Assembly (NCBI RefSeq): GCF_026000375.1
Contig: NZ_AP026708.1
Location: forward strand, 2,048,501 to 2,112,500
Origin: Pseudodesulfovibrio portus
GTDB lineage: Bacteria > Desulfobacterota > Desulfovibrionia > Desulfovibrionales > Desulfovibrionaceae
Direction: 5' to 3'
DNA: 64,000 nt
The notes below the pieces were generated by a model. The model was not told where the DNA came from and made no database searches. It worked only from the letters and a program-made list of their open reading frames with translations. Every line of letters begins with the position of its first letter. Position 1 is the first letter of the stretch. The position numbers and the translations under genes are program-made. Shown piece after piece: positions 35,088 through 43,246 of the stretch.

Positions 35088-35396
35088 ATGAAAACCGCTA
35101 AAATTCTGTTCACCACCCTGGCTATGGTTCTGGTTGCTTCCGTTGCTTTCGCTTCCGAAGGCGCCGATCCCGTCATGTCCGCCAAAGCATACGCCACCGC
35201 CATCGGCATGGGCATCGCTGCCGGCCTCTGCGGCATCGGTCAGGGCATGGGCGTCAAGGGCGCTTGTGAAGGCATCGCTCGCAACCCCGAAGCCGGTGGC
35301 CAGCTGTCCACCACTCTGATCCTCGGCCTGGCCTTCATCGAATCCCTGGCCATTTACGCCCTGGTCGTCAACCTGATCCTGCTCTTCGTCGTCTAG
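35088..35396 (+). CDS. atpE: ATP synthase F0 subunit c
   Basis: A 102-residue c subunit. A cleavable-looking N-terminus ([22 protein letters not shown]) precedes the two-helix hairpin. Helix 1 contains [24 protein letters not shown], with the Arg-Asn-Pro loop, given here in outline. Helix 2 contains the ion-binding Glu in [14 protein letters not shown]. The Gln of GIGQG, the E-S pair and the Tyr are partly like Na-type rings, but the Thr that completes a Na site is Leu. TTGGAGGATTTACA precedes the ATG. A terminator follows at 35423. Confidence 0.93.
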   Translation: MKTAKILFTTLAMVLVASVAFASEGADPVMSAKAYATAIGMGIAAGLCGIGQGMGVKGACEGIARNPEAGGQLSTTLILGLAFIESLAIYALVVNLILLFVV

Positions 35397-35422
35397 TTTC
35401 AGACTAACGAATGCATATTGGG

Positions 35423-35446
35423 GGGGAGGCTTCGGCCTCCCCTTTT
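35423..35446 (+). terminator. intrinsic terminator after atpE
   Basis: GGGGAGGC-TTCG-GCCTCCCC (35423-35442) with a stable UUCG-type tetraloop, followed by TTTT. A second T-run lies at 35452-35456. Confidence 0.88.
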
Positions 35447-35457
35447 CCGGCTTTTTC

Positions 35458-35475
35458 TTGTTAAAATTTTCACAT
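35458..35475 (+). promoter_or_regulatory. Rex box upstream of rex
   Basis: TTGTTAAAATTTTCACAT matches the near-palindromic Rex operator TTGTGAAAATTTTCACAA at 16 of 18 positions. It lies 38 bp before the rex start, so redox-dependent autoregulation by Rex is likely (Rex binds when NADH is low). Confidence 0.75.
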
Positions 35476-35513
35476 GGATAGGGCTTTTTTTCCTTGTTTA
35501 AGAGGCAGTTACA

Positions 35514-36146
35514 TTGAAAAGCGAACACATCCCCAAAGCGACCATAGGCAGGCTGGCAGTCTACATCCAGGTGCTCGAAAACCTGCTTCGGGATGGCAAC
35601 GAAGTCATCTCGTCGGAGAAGCTCGCCCGAGCCTGTTCGGTCAACTCCTCCCAAATCAGAAAGGATCTCGCTTATTTCGGTGAATTCGGCGTGCGCGGCG
35701 TGGGTTACTACGTGCAGGAGCTGATCACCTCCATCAAGCTGTCTCTCGGCATCGACAGGGTCTGGAAGTGCGCCCTTATCGGCGTGGGCAACATGGGCAG
35801 CGCGCTTTTGCGGCACCACGACTTCGAAAAGCGCGGCTTCAAGATCTGCGCGGCCTTTGACTGCGACCCGGACAAGATCGGTCTCGAGTTCGAGGGCATG
35901 GAAATCGTCTGTCCCACCCACCTCAAGGAACAGGCCCCGGAACTGAACCTCGAGATCGGTCTCATCGCCACGCCCCCCGACCGCGCCCAACGCGCCGCCA
36001 ACCATCTGGTGGACGCCAACATCAAGGGCATCATCAACTTCGCGCCTTCCAGGATCAACGTACCGAAGCACATCCCCGTGGAATATGTCGATTTCTTCGA
36101 CCATCTTTACGCGGTGGCTTTCCAGATCACGCTCGGCACCGACTAA
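35514..36146 (+). CDS. rex: redox-sensing transcriptional repressor Rex
   Basis: A 210-residue Rex protein. The N-terminal winged helix has SSEKLARACSVNSSQIRKDLAYFGEFGVRG, here split as the recognition helix and wing. The Rossmann domain has ALIGVGNMGSALLRH and DCDPDKIG for NADH. The C-terminal swapped helix is YVDFFDHLYAVAFQI. Rex senses the NADH/NAD ratio and in sulfate reducers controls energy-metabolism genes. Translation starts at TTG 35514 behind AGAGGC. Its own operator is at 35458-35475. The position next to F0 genes fits control of ATP synthase. Confidence 0.95.
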   Translation: MKSEHIPKATIGRLAVYIQVLENLLRDGNEVISSEKLARACSVNSSQIRKDLAYFGEFGVRGVGYYVQELITSIKLSLGIDRVWKCALIGVGNMGSALLRHHDFEKRGFKICAAFDCDPDKIGLEFEGMEIVCPTHLKEQAPELNLEIGLIATPPDRAQRAANHLVDANIKGIINFAPSRINVPKHIPVEYVDFFDHLYAVAFQITLGTD

Positions 36147-36174
36147 CCGCTTTCAGCGGGAGCGGATTTTTTTT
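36147..36174 (+). terminator. intrinsic terminator after rex
   Basis: CCGCT (36147-36151) and AGCGG (36161-36165) form the stem, followed by eight T residues from 36167. It sits directly after the rex stop codon. Confidence 0.65.
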
Positions 36175-36237
36175 GACGTGGGCGGCTTGCAACAGCAGGC
36201 CGCCTGTGAACGTTCGGCCCCTCTCCCGTTGTCCGCA

Positions 36238-36543
36238 TCATTGCTTCACGGCTTCCGACTCGACCTCGTATGTCAGCTGCGGGTGCGGCGTTTTGGCGGT
36301 GGTCGGGCCGAAACCCTTTTCAATCATCCCGAGCTCTCGAATGATGTAGGACACATTGAGCAGGACCTGCTTGGTCTGATAGTCGGACAGGGGCAGGGAA
36401 ACATCTTCCACGTTGTCCCGTATGCGCTCGGCCTCGACAAGGAGCTTTTCGATCGCCCTTTCAAAGGCTCCCTGCGTGTTCAGGGTCTTGTTGACAAGGT
36501 CGTCGATGATTTGGATTGCCTTTTCGGCGCTTGGATTTTCCAT
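36238..36543 (-). CDS. small helical protein, function unknown
   Basis: A 101-residue, Glu/Lys/Ile-rich protein predicted to be mostly helical (AEKAIQIIDDLVNKTLNTQG, LLVEAERIRDNVEDVSLPLSD, VLLNVSYIIRELGMIEKGFG), with a proline-rich tail. No signal peptide or known motif. The ATG at 36543 has GGAGGG 11-16 nt upstream. A TTG start 15 codons earlier lacks a ribosome site. It is convergent with rex. I do not recognise the family. Confidence 0.65.
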   Translation of the reverse strand: MENPSAEKAIQIIDDLVNKTLNTQGAFERAIEKLLVEAERIRDNVEDVSLPLSDYQTKQVLLNVSYIIRELGMIEKGFGPTTAKTPHPQLTYEVESEAVKQ

Positions 36544-36731
36544 GTCAGAATCTGCCCTCCAATTCGGTTGTTTTGAATTGTCGAGCAAAATCCACGCCTT
36601 GCAGTGTTAAGTTATGTCAATGAAGGGTGTGGATTTGTTTCATTTTATTCGTGAGGCGGCGGACCCGCGTTCTTGAACCGCTTGGTTGGTGTCAGGGGGG
36701 CGAATCCACGCGCCCGGCAGTGGACGGGCAA

Positions 36732-36771
36732 CAAAAAACCCGGCCCACTGGGGATTCTGGCGGGCCGGGTT
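36732..36771 (-). terminator. intrinsic terminator of the response-regulator gene
   Basis: On the minus strand AACCCGGCCC pairs with GGGCCGGGTT (36762-36771 and 36737-36746), followed by a U-tract encoded by the A-run at 36733-36738. The loop is about 15 nt. Confidence 0.8.
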
Positions 36772-36787
36772 GTTCGGTCGTCTCCGT

Positions 36788-37474
36788 CTATGCCTTGAAG
36801 CGGTAGCCCACGCCCCGGATGGTTTCTATCCAGGCGGCGTAGGGGCCGAGTTTCTGTCGCAGCCTGCGCACGTGGGTGTCCACGGTCCGGGAGTAGCCTT
36901 CGAAATGGGTGTCCCAGACGGTGTCCAGGAGGTTGTCGCGGGTCTGGACCTTGCCCGCACCGGAGATGAGCACCGTGAGGAGTTTGAACTCCGTTGCCGT
37001 CAGGGCCGTGGGCTCGGAGTCGATCTCGATCTGGTGCGCCTCGAAGTCCACCCTGAGGCCCTCGCGTTCCCAGAGCTTGGGCGCGTTGGGCTCCGGTGCG
37101 CCGTAGCGGCGCAGGATGGCCTTGATGCGGAGCACGAGTTCACGCGGGGAAAACGGCTTGACCACGTAGTCGTCGGCACCGAGTTCGAGGCCGACGATCT
37201 TGTCCACCTCCTCGCCCTTGGCCGTGAGCATGATGATGGGGATGCGGGCCAGGGTGGGGTCGCCCTTGAGCTGGCGGCAGACTTCCAGGCCGTCCACGCC
37301 CGGCATCATGAGATCGAGCAGGATGATGTCCGGCTTGAACGCCTGGGCGAGTTCCATGCCGAACTGGCCGTCCTCTGCGGCGGCCACATCGAAACCGGCT
37401 GCGGTGAGGTTGTATTTGAGCAGTTCCCGGGTATCTCTATGGTCTTCGACCACCAGAACTTTTTGTGCTGACAC
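36788..37474 (-). CDS. OmpR/PhoB-family response regulator
   Basis: A 228-residue two-component regulator. The receiver domain has VLVVEDHRD, the phospho-acceptor Asp54 in ILLDLMMPGVDG, IPIIMLTAKG and the conserved Lys in DDYVVKPFSPREL. The winged-helix output domain has LTATEFKLLTVLISGAGKV and SRTVDTHVRRLRQKLGPYA. It is close to PhoB in pattern, but no phosphate genes or kinase are adjacent, so the stimulus is open. Three spaced TGTWAC repeats lie in its promoter region. Confidence 0.88.
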   Translation of the reverse strand: MSAQKVLVVEDHRDTRELLKYNLTAAGFDVAAAEDGQFGMELAQAFKPDIILLDLMMPGVDGLEVCRQLKGDPTLARIPIIMLTAKGEEVDKIVGLELGADDYVVKPFSPRELVLRIKAILRRYGAPEPNAPKLWEREGLRVDFEAHQIEIDSEPTALTATEFKLLTVLISGAGKVQTRDNLLDTVWDTHFEGYSRTVDTHVRRLRQKLGPYAAWIETIRGVGYRFKA

Positions 37475-37519
37475 GTTGAAGCTCCTTTGAGTGTTTCGGG
37501 TCCGCTATACATGAACTCT

Positions 37520-37548
37520 GTAACAATGAGTGTTACATATGGGTAACA
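37520..37548 (-). promoter_or_regulatory. TGTWAC repeat array upstream of the PhoB-like gene
   Basis: On the minus strand TGTTAC, TGTAAC and TGTTAC start at intervals of 11 and 12 bp (plus-strand sites 37520-37525, 37531-37536, 37543-37548). Direct repeats with an 11-bp step are the usual binding arrangement of PhoB/OmpR-type regulators, so autoregulation is likely. Two of the repeats also form the inverted repeat TGTAACA/TGTTACA. Confidence 0.5.
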
Positions 37549-37758
37549 ATTTTTCAACATTGCCGGTTGGTTCCCACCTGCGGGACCCCTTTCCCGGCAC
37601 TCGGGGGAGTCGTTTCGGGGTGGCGGGTGAGCCGTTTGCAACCGGCTGATATGATGAATGAAAATAATCCGTTTTCAGCCATAAAGAGCTTTGCCCGGCG
37701 TGCCGATAGGGTAGGTAACACCCGCAATAACCGCCTTTCATCCCGGAGCGAGCGAAAT

Positions 37759-37974
37759 ATGTATTATCACGGATTCGACAAGAAATTTCCCTCTGGCAGC
37801 AAATATTGGACACTGTACGACGACCAGCTCATCGGCATGCTTTTTTCCAAGATCGTGAACAAGACCATGAGCGTGGAGACTCCAGACGCGGACTCCGAGG
37901 AGATCGTTGACGAGATGGTCCAGAACCTGTTCGATCTCTGTTTTTACATCAACAAGGACTTTCACGACTGTTGA
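37759..37974 (+). CDS. small conserved-looking protein, function unknown
   Basis: A 71-residue acidic protein beginning MYYHGFDKKFPSGSKYWTLY and ending FDLCFYINKDFHDC. The middle part is helical and acidic (TPDADSEEIVDEMVQNLFD). GGAGCGAG lies before the ATG at 37759. Longer in-frame starts upstream lack ribosome sites. No motif recognised. A strong hairpin follows the stop. Confidence 0.55.
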   Translation: MYYHGFDKKFPSGSKYWTLYDDQLIGMLFSKIVNKTMSVETPDADSEEIVDEMVQNLFDLCFYINKDFHDC

Positions 37975-38002
37975 GTCGCACGGTTCGTTCTCAAATCCAT
38001 GG

Positions 38003-38040
38003 CAAAGGCCCGGCGGAATGGTTCCGCCGGGCCTTTGTCT
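38003..38040. terminator. bidirectional hairpin terminator
   Basis: CAAAGGCCCGGCGGAA (38003-38018) pairs perfectly with TTCCGCCGGGCCTTTG (38022-38037) around TGG. The ends are only moderately T- or A-rich. It stands between the small gene at 37759 and the convergent DegT gene. Confidence 0.75.
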
Positions 38041-38151
38041 TCGGGTTGTTCATGGCTGGAGGCTCTTTCCCGCCTCATGGTCGGGTCAGCCGGGGTGCGG
38101 CCTCGCAGGGTCGGGAATCGGGAATCAGGTGAGGCGACGAACGGCCTTCAG

Positions 38152-39315
38152 CTAGTCCTCCAGCGAGAGTTTGACGGCCTTGATCACATCGGCCACGTCC
38201 TCATCGGTCAGTTTGGCGGAGAGCGGCAGGCTGATGGTCTGTCGGCCCAGGGCGACGGCATGGGGCGTGTCCTCGAGCTTCCAGCCGAAGCGTTCCTGGT
38301 AGTAGGGGTGCTCGGGCACGGCCAGATAGTGCACGCCTGCGCCGATGCCTTCCTTGGTCAGCCGCATCAGCAGCTGGTCGCGGTCGATGCCGGAGTACAC
38401 CGGGTCCACCATCAGGGTGTACAGGTGCCGGGCGTGGCGGGTGCCCGGCTCTTCGGGCGCGGGGGTGCCCACGGCCATGTCCTTGAAGGCCTCCTGGTAC
38501 GTGTCCCATATCTCGCAGCGGCGGACGAAGTAGTCTTCCACCCGCTTGAGCTGGTGGATGCCGATGGCGGCCTGGATGTCCATCATGTTGTATTTGAACC
38601 CGGCGTGGACCACGGCGTAGTGCTTGTAGCCTTCGTCGGAGAACCGTTTCCAGGCGTCTGCGGACATGCCGTGCAGGCCGAGTATCTTGACGTTCTTGAT
38701 GTCCGCCTCGTCGTGGGCGATGATCATGCCGCCCTCGCCGGTGCAGACGTTCTTGGTGACGTAGAAGGAAAAGCAGCCGAAGTCGCCGAAGGTCCCGGCG
38801 TGGCGTCCCTTGTAGGTGGTCTCGATGGCGTGGGCGCAGTCCTCCACCACCTTGAGGCCGAACTCGTCGGCAAGGGCCATGATCCCGTCCATGTCGCAGG
38901 GGCGGCCCGCGAAATGCACGGGCAGGATGGCCCGGGTGCGGTCTGTGATCTTTTCGCGGATGCGGTCCGGGTCGATGTTCTGGGTGACCGGGTCCACGTC
39001 GGCCAAGACCGGGGTACACCCGGCGTGGATGATGGCGTTGACCGAAGCGCAGAAGGTCAGCGGCGTGGTGATGACCTCGTCGCCGGGCTTGAGGCCCAGT
39101 GCCACCAGGGAGAGATGCAGGGCCGCCGTGCACGAGTTGCAGGCCGCGGCGTGCCTGCCGCCCACGTAGGCGGCGAAATCGGCTTCGAACCGGGCCACCT
39201 TGGGGCCGGTGCCGAGCCAGCCGGTTTTCATGGAGGCGACCACTTCGTCAATTTCGTCCTGCTCGATGCGGGGCGCACCGAAGACGAGGAAATTATCCTT
39301 GCTACGAACAGGCAT
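38152..39315 (-). CDS. DegT/DnrJ/EryC1/StrS-family sugar aminotransferase
   Basis: A 387-residue PLP enzyme. Landmarks are TGWLGTGPKVARFEADFAAY, CNSCTAALHLSLVALGL, TPLTFCASVNAII, VVEDCAHA with the PLP Asp near residue 159, and the Schiff-base Lys188 in YVTKNVCTGEGG. These enzymes add an amino group to a nucleotide-linked keto sugar for O-antigen, capsule or flagellin sugars. It is close to the ArnB/PseC pattern. The gene stands alone, so the pathway is not identified. GGAGCAAACGG precedes the ATG. Confidence 0.88.
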   Translation of the reverse strand: MPVRSKDNFLVFGAPRIEQDEIDEVVASMKTGWLGTGPKVARFEADFAAYVGGRHAAACNSCTAALHLSLVALGLKPGDEVITTPLTFCASVNAIIHAGCTPVLADVDPVTQNIDPDRIREKITDRTRAILPVHFAGRPCDMDGIMALADEFGLKVVEDCAHAIETTYKGRHAGTFGDFGCFSFYVTKNVCTGEGGMIIAHDEADIKNVKILGLHGMSADAWKRFSDEGYKHYAVVHAGFKYNMMDIQAAIGIHQLKRVEDYFVRRCEIWDTYQEAFKDMAVGTPAPEEPGTRHARHLYTLMVDPVYSGIDRDQLLMRLTKEGIGAGVHYLAVPEHPYYQERFGWKLEDTPHAVALGRQTISLPLSAKLTDEDVADVIKAVKLSLED

Positions 39316-39427
39316 GTCCGTTTGCTCCTTTTAGAGGTTTCGTGTGGCGAGATTTAGCAGATAAATGCTGGGGGGTAAACGGTGGTTGGCGGCTGTCCGG
39401 ACGGGAATTGCGGGGGGCCGGTCGTGG

Positions 39428-40549
39428 TCAGAAGTGCACGCCGTTGCGGCCGCATCGCTTGGCGGCATACAGGGCGTCGTCCGCCTGCCGGTACAATAAA
39501 TCCATTGTGTCGGCTTCCGAGATCAGGGAGGAAACCCCGATGCTGATGGTGACATTCAGGGAAACCCCGTCGAACTCGAACGGCAGGTCGCCGACGGTCT
39601 TGCGGATGCGTTCCGCCGCCGACAGGGCCTGTTCCCTTGTGGCGTGGGGCATGAGGATCGCAAATTCCTCGCCGCCTATCCGGCCGAAGATGTCGACCAC
39701 GCGGAGGATGCGGGATATCCGTTCGGACAGGGCGACCAGCACCGCGTCCCCTGCTGCGTGTCCTGACGAATCATTGACGTCCTTGAAATGGTCGATATCC
39801 ATGAGGAGCAGGGAGCACGGGTGCCCGTAGCGCTTGGCGGCCTCGAATTCCCGTTCGCACAGTTCCGTGACCCGCCTCCGGTTGAGGAGCCCGGTGAGGG
39901 CGTCGGTCTCGGCCTTGCGTTTGAGTTCGGTCAGAGCCACATGCTCCCGCCGCTGCGCCGCCCCGAACCGGATGCAGAAATAGAGCCCGAAACCGTTGGC
40001 CAGGGCGAAGACCAGGAAGGAGTTGGCGACATAGCCGGGCGGGGCGTCGGTGAAGAGGGCGAGGGTCGCGAGATAGGCCACCGAACCCAGGCCGCCGCTG
40101 ATGATCGACTGCCATATCTGGGGCGGCTGGAAGAGATAGAACGTCAGGACGATGAAGGCCGTTATCGGCGTCCCCCCCATGATGAATACGTCGGCCTTGA
40201 GGTACAGCTCCAGGCTCTCGGTGGCCATCAGGATCGCCATGTATACGCCGGCGGCCATGCCCATGTCGCCGGAGCCGGTCTTTTCCCTGAAGGTGAGGAT
40301 GAACGGGACGAGCCCGGCCAGGGCGGTCAGGCACCGGGCCGCGAGGAGCAGGTTGAGATCGGGGCCGGAGATTTCCAGGGAGTCGGCGTACGCGGCTCCG
40401 AGGTAGGCCAGCGCCGTGATGGCACAGACGAAGCGCAACCGCCGTCTGGTGTGCGGCAGCTTGGCTCGCTGAAAATCCTTTTCGGCCTGGGGATCGGACA
40501 GCCTGCCAAGGCCGTCGACTTCCGGCTGCTGTTCAGGTTTCTGGTACAT
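39428..40549 (-). CDS. membrane-bound GGDEF diguanylate cyclase
   Basis: A 373-residue protein. About six hydrophobic helices span residues 50-200 (FVCAITALAYLGAAYADSLE, LTALAGLVPFILTF, ITAFIVLTFYLFQPP and others). A C-terminal GGDEF domain follows, with TDALTGLLNRR, MDIDHFKDVNDSSGHAAGD and the active-site GGEEF in FGRIGGEEFAILM. An inhibitory-site RxxD is not obvious. It should make c-di-GMP. The sensor part is a generic 6-helix membrane module. Start ATG at 40549. Confidence 0.88.
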   Translation of the reverse strand: MYQKPEQQPEVDGLGRLSDPQAEKDFQRAKLPHTRRRLRFVCAITALAYLGAAYADSLEISGPDLNLLLAARCLTALAGLVPFILTFREKTGSGDMGMAAGVYMAILMATESLELYLKADVFIMGGTPITAFIVLTFYLFQPPQIWQSIISGGLGSVAYLATLALFTDAPPGYVANSFLVFALANGFGLYFCIRFGAAQRREHVALTELKRKAETDALTGLLNRRRVTELCEREFEAAKRYGHPCSLLLMDIDHFKDVNDSSGHAAGDAVLVALSERISRILRVVDIFGRIGGEEFAILMPHATREQALSAAERIRKTVGDLPFEFDGVSLNVTISIGVSSLISEADTMDLLYRQADDALYAAKRCGRNGVHF

Positions 40550-40709
40550 CGTAGGTGCCGCCCGGGGATATGTTTCGTGGCCAGGATCATATTCTTTATC
40601 AAATGGTTGTTTGAATAACAATAACCCTGTTGCCCCCTCCGGGCCCGGCCCGTCGGCCCTTGACCTGCGCGGCGGCAGGTGACAATCAGGATACGGTTGC
40701 AGGGTGGAG

Positions 40710-40738
40710 TTGCGCTTCCCATCGTGATTGGCTATATA
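40710..40738 (+). promoter_or_regulatory. candidate hisI promoter
   Basis: TTGCGC (40710-40715) and TATATA (40733-40738) are 17 bp apart and lie 55 bp before the hisI start. No attenuator or T-box was seen. Confidence 0.55.
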
Positions 40739-40792
40739 CCCCATCCGGCCCAATCCCGGACCGCAATAATCATCTGATACGAGGTACCGCAA

Positions 40793-41170
40793 GTGATCAG
40801 ACCAGATTTCGAGAAAATGGACGGACTTGTCCCCGCCATCGCACAGGACGCCGAGACCGGCGAAGTCCTGATGATGGCCTACATGAACGAAGCATCCTGG
40901 GACAAAACCCTGGAGACCGGCGAGGTCCATTACTGGAGCCGCAGCCGACAGGAGTTATGGCATAAGGGCGGTACCTCGGGCCATACTCAGAAGGTGAAGT
41001 CCATCCGCATCGACTGCGACGACGACACCTTGGTCATTCTCATCGAGCAGATCGGCGGCGCGGCCTGCCACAAGGGCTACCGCTCCTGTTTTTATCGCGA
41101 ATTGAAAGACGGCGAGGTCGGCGAATGCTCGCCCTACGTCTTCGACCCCAAAGAGGTATATAAAAAATGA
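40793..41170 (+). CDS. hisI: phosphoribosyl-AMP cyclohydrolase
   Basis: A 125-residue monofunctional HisI that opens the adenine ring of phosphoribosyl-AMP, the third step of histidine synthesis. Motifs are [21 protein letters not shown] (in parts), [34 protein letters not shown], and the Zn-binding Cys in [17 protein letters not shown]. The HisE pyrophosphohydrolase domain is absent. Translation starts at GTG 40793 behind GAGG. It overlaps hisG by 4 bp (ATGA). Confidence 0.95.
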   Translation: MIRPDFEKMDGLVPAIAQDAETGEVLMMAYMNEASWDKTLETGEVHYWSRSRQELWHKGGTSGHTQKVKSIRIDCDDDTLVILIEQIGGAACHKGYRSCFYRELKDGEVGECSPYVFDPKEVYKK

Positions 41171-42045
41171 GTGAACAGATTCTCCGACTCGGCGTCCCCA
41201 AGGGCTCTCTCCAGGAAGCGACCATCAAGCTGTTTGAAAAGGCGGGATGGAAGATCAAGCTGCACAACCGCAACTACTTCCCGGACATCGACGACGACCG
41301 TATCAAGTGCTCCCTGGCCCGGGCTCAGGAAATGTCCATGTACGTGGAGAACGGCACCTTCGATGTCGGCCTGACCGGCATGGACTGGATCAAGGAAAAC
41401 AAGTCCGACGTGGTCGTGGTGGATGACCTGATCTACTCCAAGGTCAGCAACCGCAAGGCCCGCTGGGTGCTGTGCGTCAAGGGCGACTCCCCGTACAAGC
41501 GGCCCGAGGACCTGGACGGCAAGAAGATTTCCACCGAACTGGTCGGCTTCACCAAGGAGTACTTCCAGTCTTTGGGCGTCAACGTGGACGTGTCCTTTTC
41601 GTGGGGCACCACCGAGGCCAAGGTGGTCGAGGGGCTGTGCGACGGCATCGTGGAGATCACCGAGACCGGCACCACCATCCGGGCCAACGGGCTGCGGATC
41701 ATTGCCGAGTTGATGCAGACCAACACCCAGATCATCGCCAACAAGGACGCCTGGGCCGATCCCGAGAAGCGCAGGCTCATCGAGGAGATCAACCTGCTCC
41801 TGCAGGGCGCGCTGCGCGCCGGCAAGATGGTCGGGCTGAAGATGAACCTGCCCAAGGACAAGCTGGCCGAGCTCAACGGCACCCTGCCCAGCCTCAACTC
41901 CCCCACCGTGGCCGAGCTGCAGGACCCCAACTGGCTGTCCGTGGAGGTCATGGTCGAGGAAAAGATCGTCCGCAACCTGATCCCCAGGCTCGTGGAGTTC
42001 GGTGCCGAGGGCATCATCGAGTACCCGCTGAACAAGGTCATTTAG
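41167..42045 (+). CDS. hisG: ATP phosphoribosyltransferase, long form
   Basis: A 292-residue HisG that joins ATP and PRPP in the first step of histidine synthesis. The catalytic domain has [22 protein letters not shown] and [14 protein letters not shown], with the PRPP loop in [20 protein letters not shown]. The C-terminal ACT-like domain ([17 protein letters not shown]...[25 protein letters not shown], in outline) marks the HisZ-independent, histidine-inhibited long form. It overlaps hisI. Confidence 0.95.
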   Translation: MSEQILRLGVPKGSLQEATIKLFEKAGWKIKLHNRNYFPDIDDDRIKCSLARAQEMSMYVENGTFDVGLTGMDWIKENKSDVVVVDDLIYSKVSNRKARWVLCVKGDSPYKRPEDLDGKKISTELVGFTKEYFQSLGVNVDVSFSWGTTEAKVVEGLCDGIVEITETGTTIRANGLRIIAELMQTNTQIIANKDAWADPEKRRLIEEINLLLQGALRAGKMVGLKMNLPKDKLAELNGTLPSLNSPTVAELQDPNWLSVEVMVEEKIVRNLIPRLVEFGAEGIIEYPLNKVI

Positions 42046-42069
42046 GTTATACCGTACCAAGAAGATGGG

Positions 42070-42105
42070 AGCCGGGAGAAGCGTTGCTTTTCCCGGCTTT
42101 TTTTT
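42070..42105 (+). terminator. intrinsic terminator after hisG
   Basis: AGCCGGGAGAAGC (42070-42082) pairs with GCTTTTCCCGGCT (42086-42098), one G-U pair, loop GTT, followed by an eight-base T-run. Confidence 0.9.
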
Positions 42106-42159
42106 GTCCGTAGCGCATGCGCGGCGGGGAACCACTCGCCATCCTGAAAGAGTGTTTCG

Positions 42160-42341
42160 CCTTTACGGCGACTTGCTTTTTGCTGAGCGGCAAAAAGGAA
42201 GCAAAAAGCGCTTTTGGGGCTGTGCTCCGGCAAGCGGGACCAAGAGCCTGTAGGCGGCTTCACTGCCCGAAAAGAAGATTCGTGAACGAACGCTTTTCGG
42301 GCTGCGTTGCGCCGCCTTGGACAGGCTCTAAGTCCCGCTTG
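42160..42341. repeat. nested inverted-repeat element upstream of terC
   Basis: The outer arms 42231-42258 and 42311-42341 are about 30 bp and nearly complementary (CAAGCGGGAC...AGAGCCTGT...GGCGGC against its complement). The inner arms GCCCGAAAAG (42265-42274) and CTTTTCGGGC (42293-42302) are perfect. Just upstream, CTTTTTGC...GCAAAAAG at about 42171-42197 forms another hairpin. The rest of the 457-bp gap between hisG and terC holds no gene. Confidence 0.75.
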
Positions 42342-42445
42342 CCCATTGTTCGTCTTTGAGAGGTATACCGGCTTTGGTGTGGAAGGGGGGGCAAAGAGTT
42401 ATCGGGAAGCTTGGTTTGGTGCTGACAACGTCGCTGTATTGCGCC

Positions 42446-42474
42446 TTCCATAAACCGGGGGCTTTCCCTATACT
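42446..42474 (+). promoter_or_regulatory. candidate terC promoter
   Basis: TTCCAT (42446-42451) and TATACT (42469-42474) with 17-bp spacing, about 28 bp before the terC ATG. Confidence 0.5.
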
Positions 42475-42502
42475 CCTGCAAGCACACCAAGGAGAATCAC
42501 CC

Positions 42503-43231
42503 ATGCTGGAAGGACTGTTTACCCTCGAGAGTATGATAGCCCTGGTCACCCTGGCGAGCCTGGAGATCGTGCTCGGCATCGACAACATCGTGTTCGTGGT
42601 GGTGGTCACCAACAAGCTGCCCGAGGCCTCCCGCGACCTGGCCCGGAAAATGGGCATCGGCCTGGCAATGGTCACGCGCATCGCGCTTCTGCTCGTCATC
42701 TCGGCCATCATGGGGCTGACCGCGCCGCTGTTCACCGTGTTCGAGCACGTGGTCTCGGGCCGCGATCTGGTACTGCTCACGGGCGGGCTGTTCCTGCTGG
42801 CCAAGGCGACCCACGAGATTCACGACAAGCTGGAGGGACCGGGCGACGGGGTGGGCCGCGTGCACGCCAAGTACTCCTATGCCGGGGCCATCATCCAGAT
42901 CCTGCTCCTCGACCTCGTCTTTTCGCTGGATTCGGTCATCACCGCCGTGGGCATGGCCCGGCATGTGGAGATCATGATCGCGGCCATCGTCATCGCCGTC
43001 CTGGTCATGCTCCTGTTCTCCGGGCCGGTGTCGGACTTCGTGTCCGACCACCCCACCGTGCAGATGCTCGCCTTTTCCTTCCTGCTCCTGGTGGGCGTCT
43101 TCCTGGTGGCCGAGGGGCTCCACAAGCACATCGACCGGGGCTACATCTATTTCGCCATGGCCTTTTCCCTGTTCGTCGAGTTCCTCAACCTGCGCATGAA
43201 GAAGGCCCGGCGCAAGAAGGCGCCGTCCTGA
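42503..43231 (+). CDS. TerC-family integral membrane protein
   Basis: A 242-residue TerC/YkoY-type protein with seven hydrophobic helices. Two acidic metal-site motifs are present: LASLEIVLGIDNIVFVVVVT and LLDLVFSLDSVITAVGMA. Members of this family export or handle Mn and Ca and take part in metallation of secreted enzymes; some are tied to tellurite resistance. AAGGAGAATCACC gives a strong ribosome site. The C-terminal tail is basic (KKARRKK). The gene is convergent with the methyltransferase 15 bp away. Confidence 0.9.
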   Translation: MLEGLFTLESMIALVTLASLEIVLGIDNIVFVVVVTNKLPEASRDLARKMGIGLAMVTRIALLLVISAIMGLTAPLFTVFEHVVSGRDLVLLTGGLFLLAKATHEIHDKLEGPGDGVGRVHAKYSYAGAIIQILLLDLVFSLDSVITAVGMARHVEIMIAAIVIAVLVMLLFSGPVSDFVSDHPTVQMLAFSFLLLVGVFLVAEGLHKHIDRGYIYFAMAFSLFVEFLNLRMKKARRKKAPS

Positions 43232-43246
43232 TCGGGGCAACCGGGA

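Noticed and set aside
38001..38040. Hairpin as part of a mobile element
   Set aside because: Length, loop and position between convergent genes fit an ordinary terminator.
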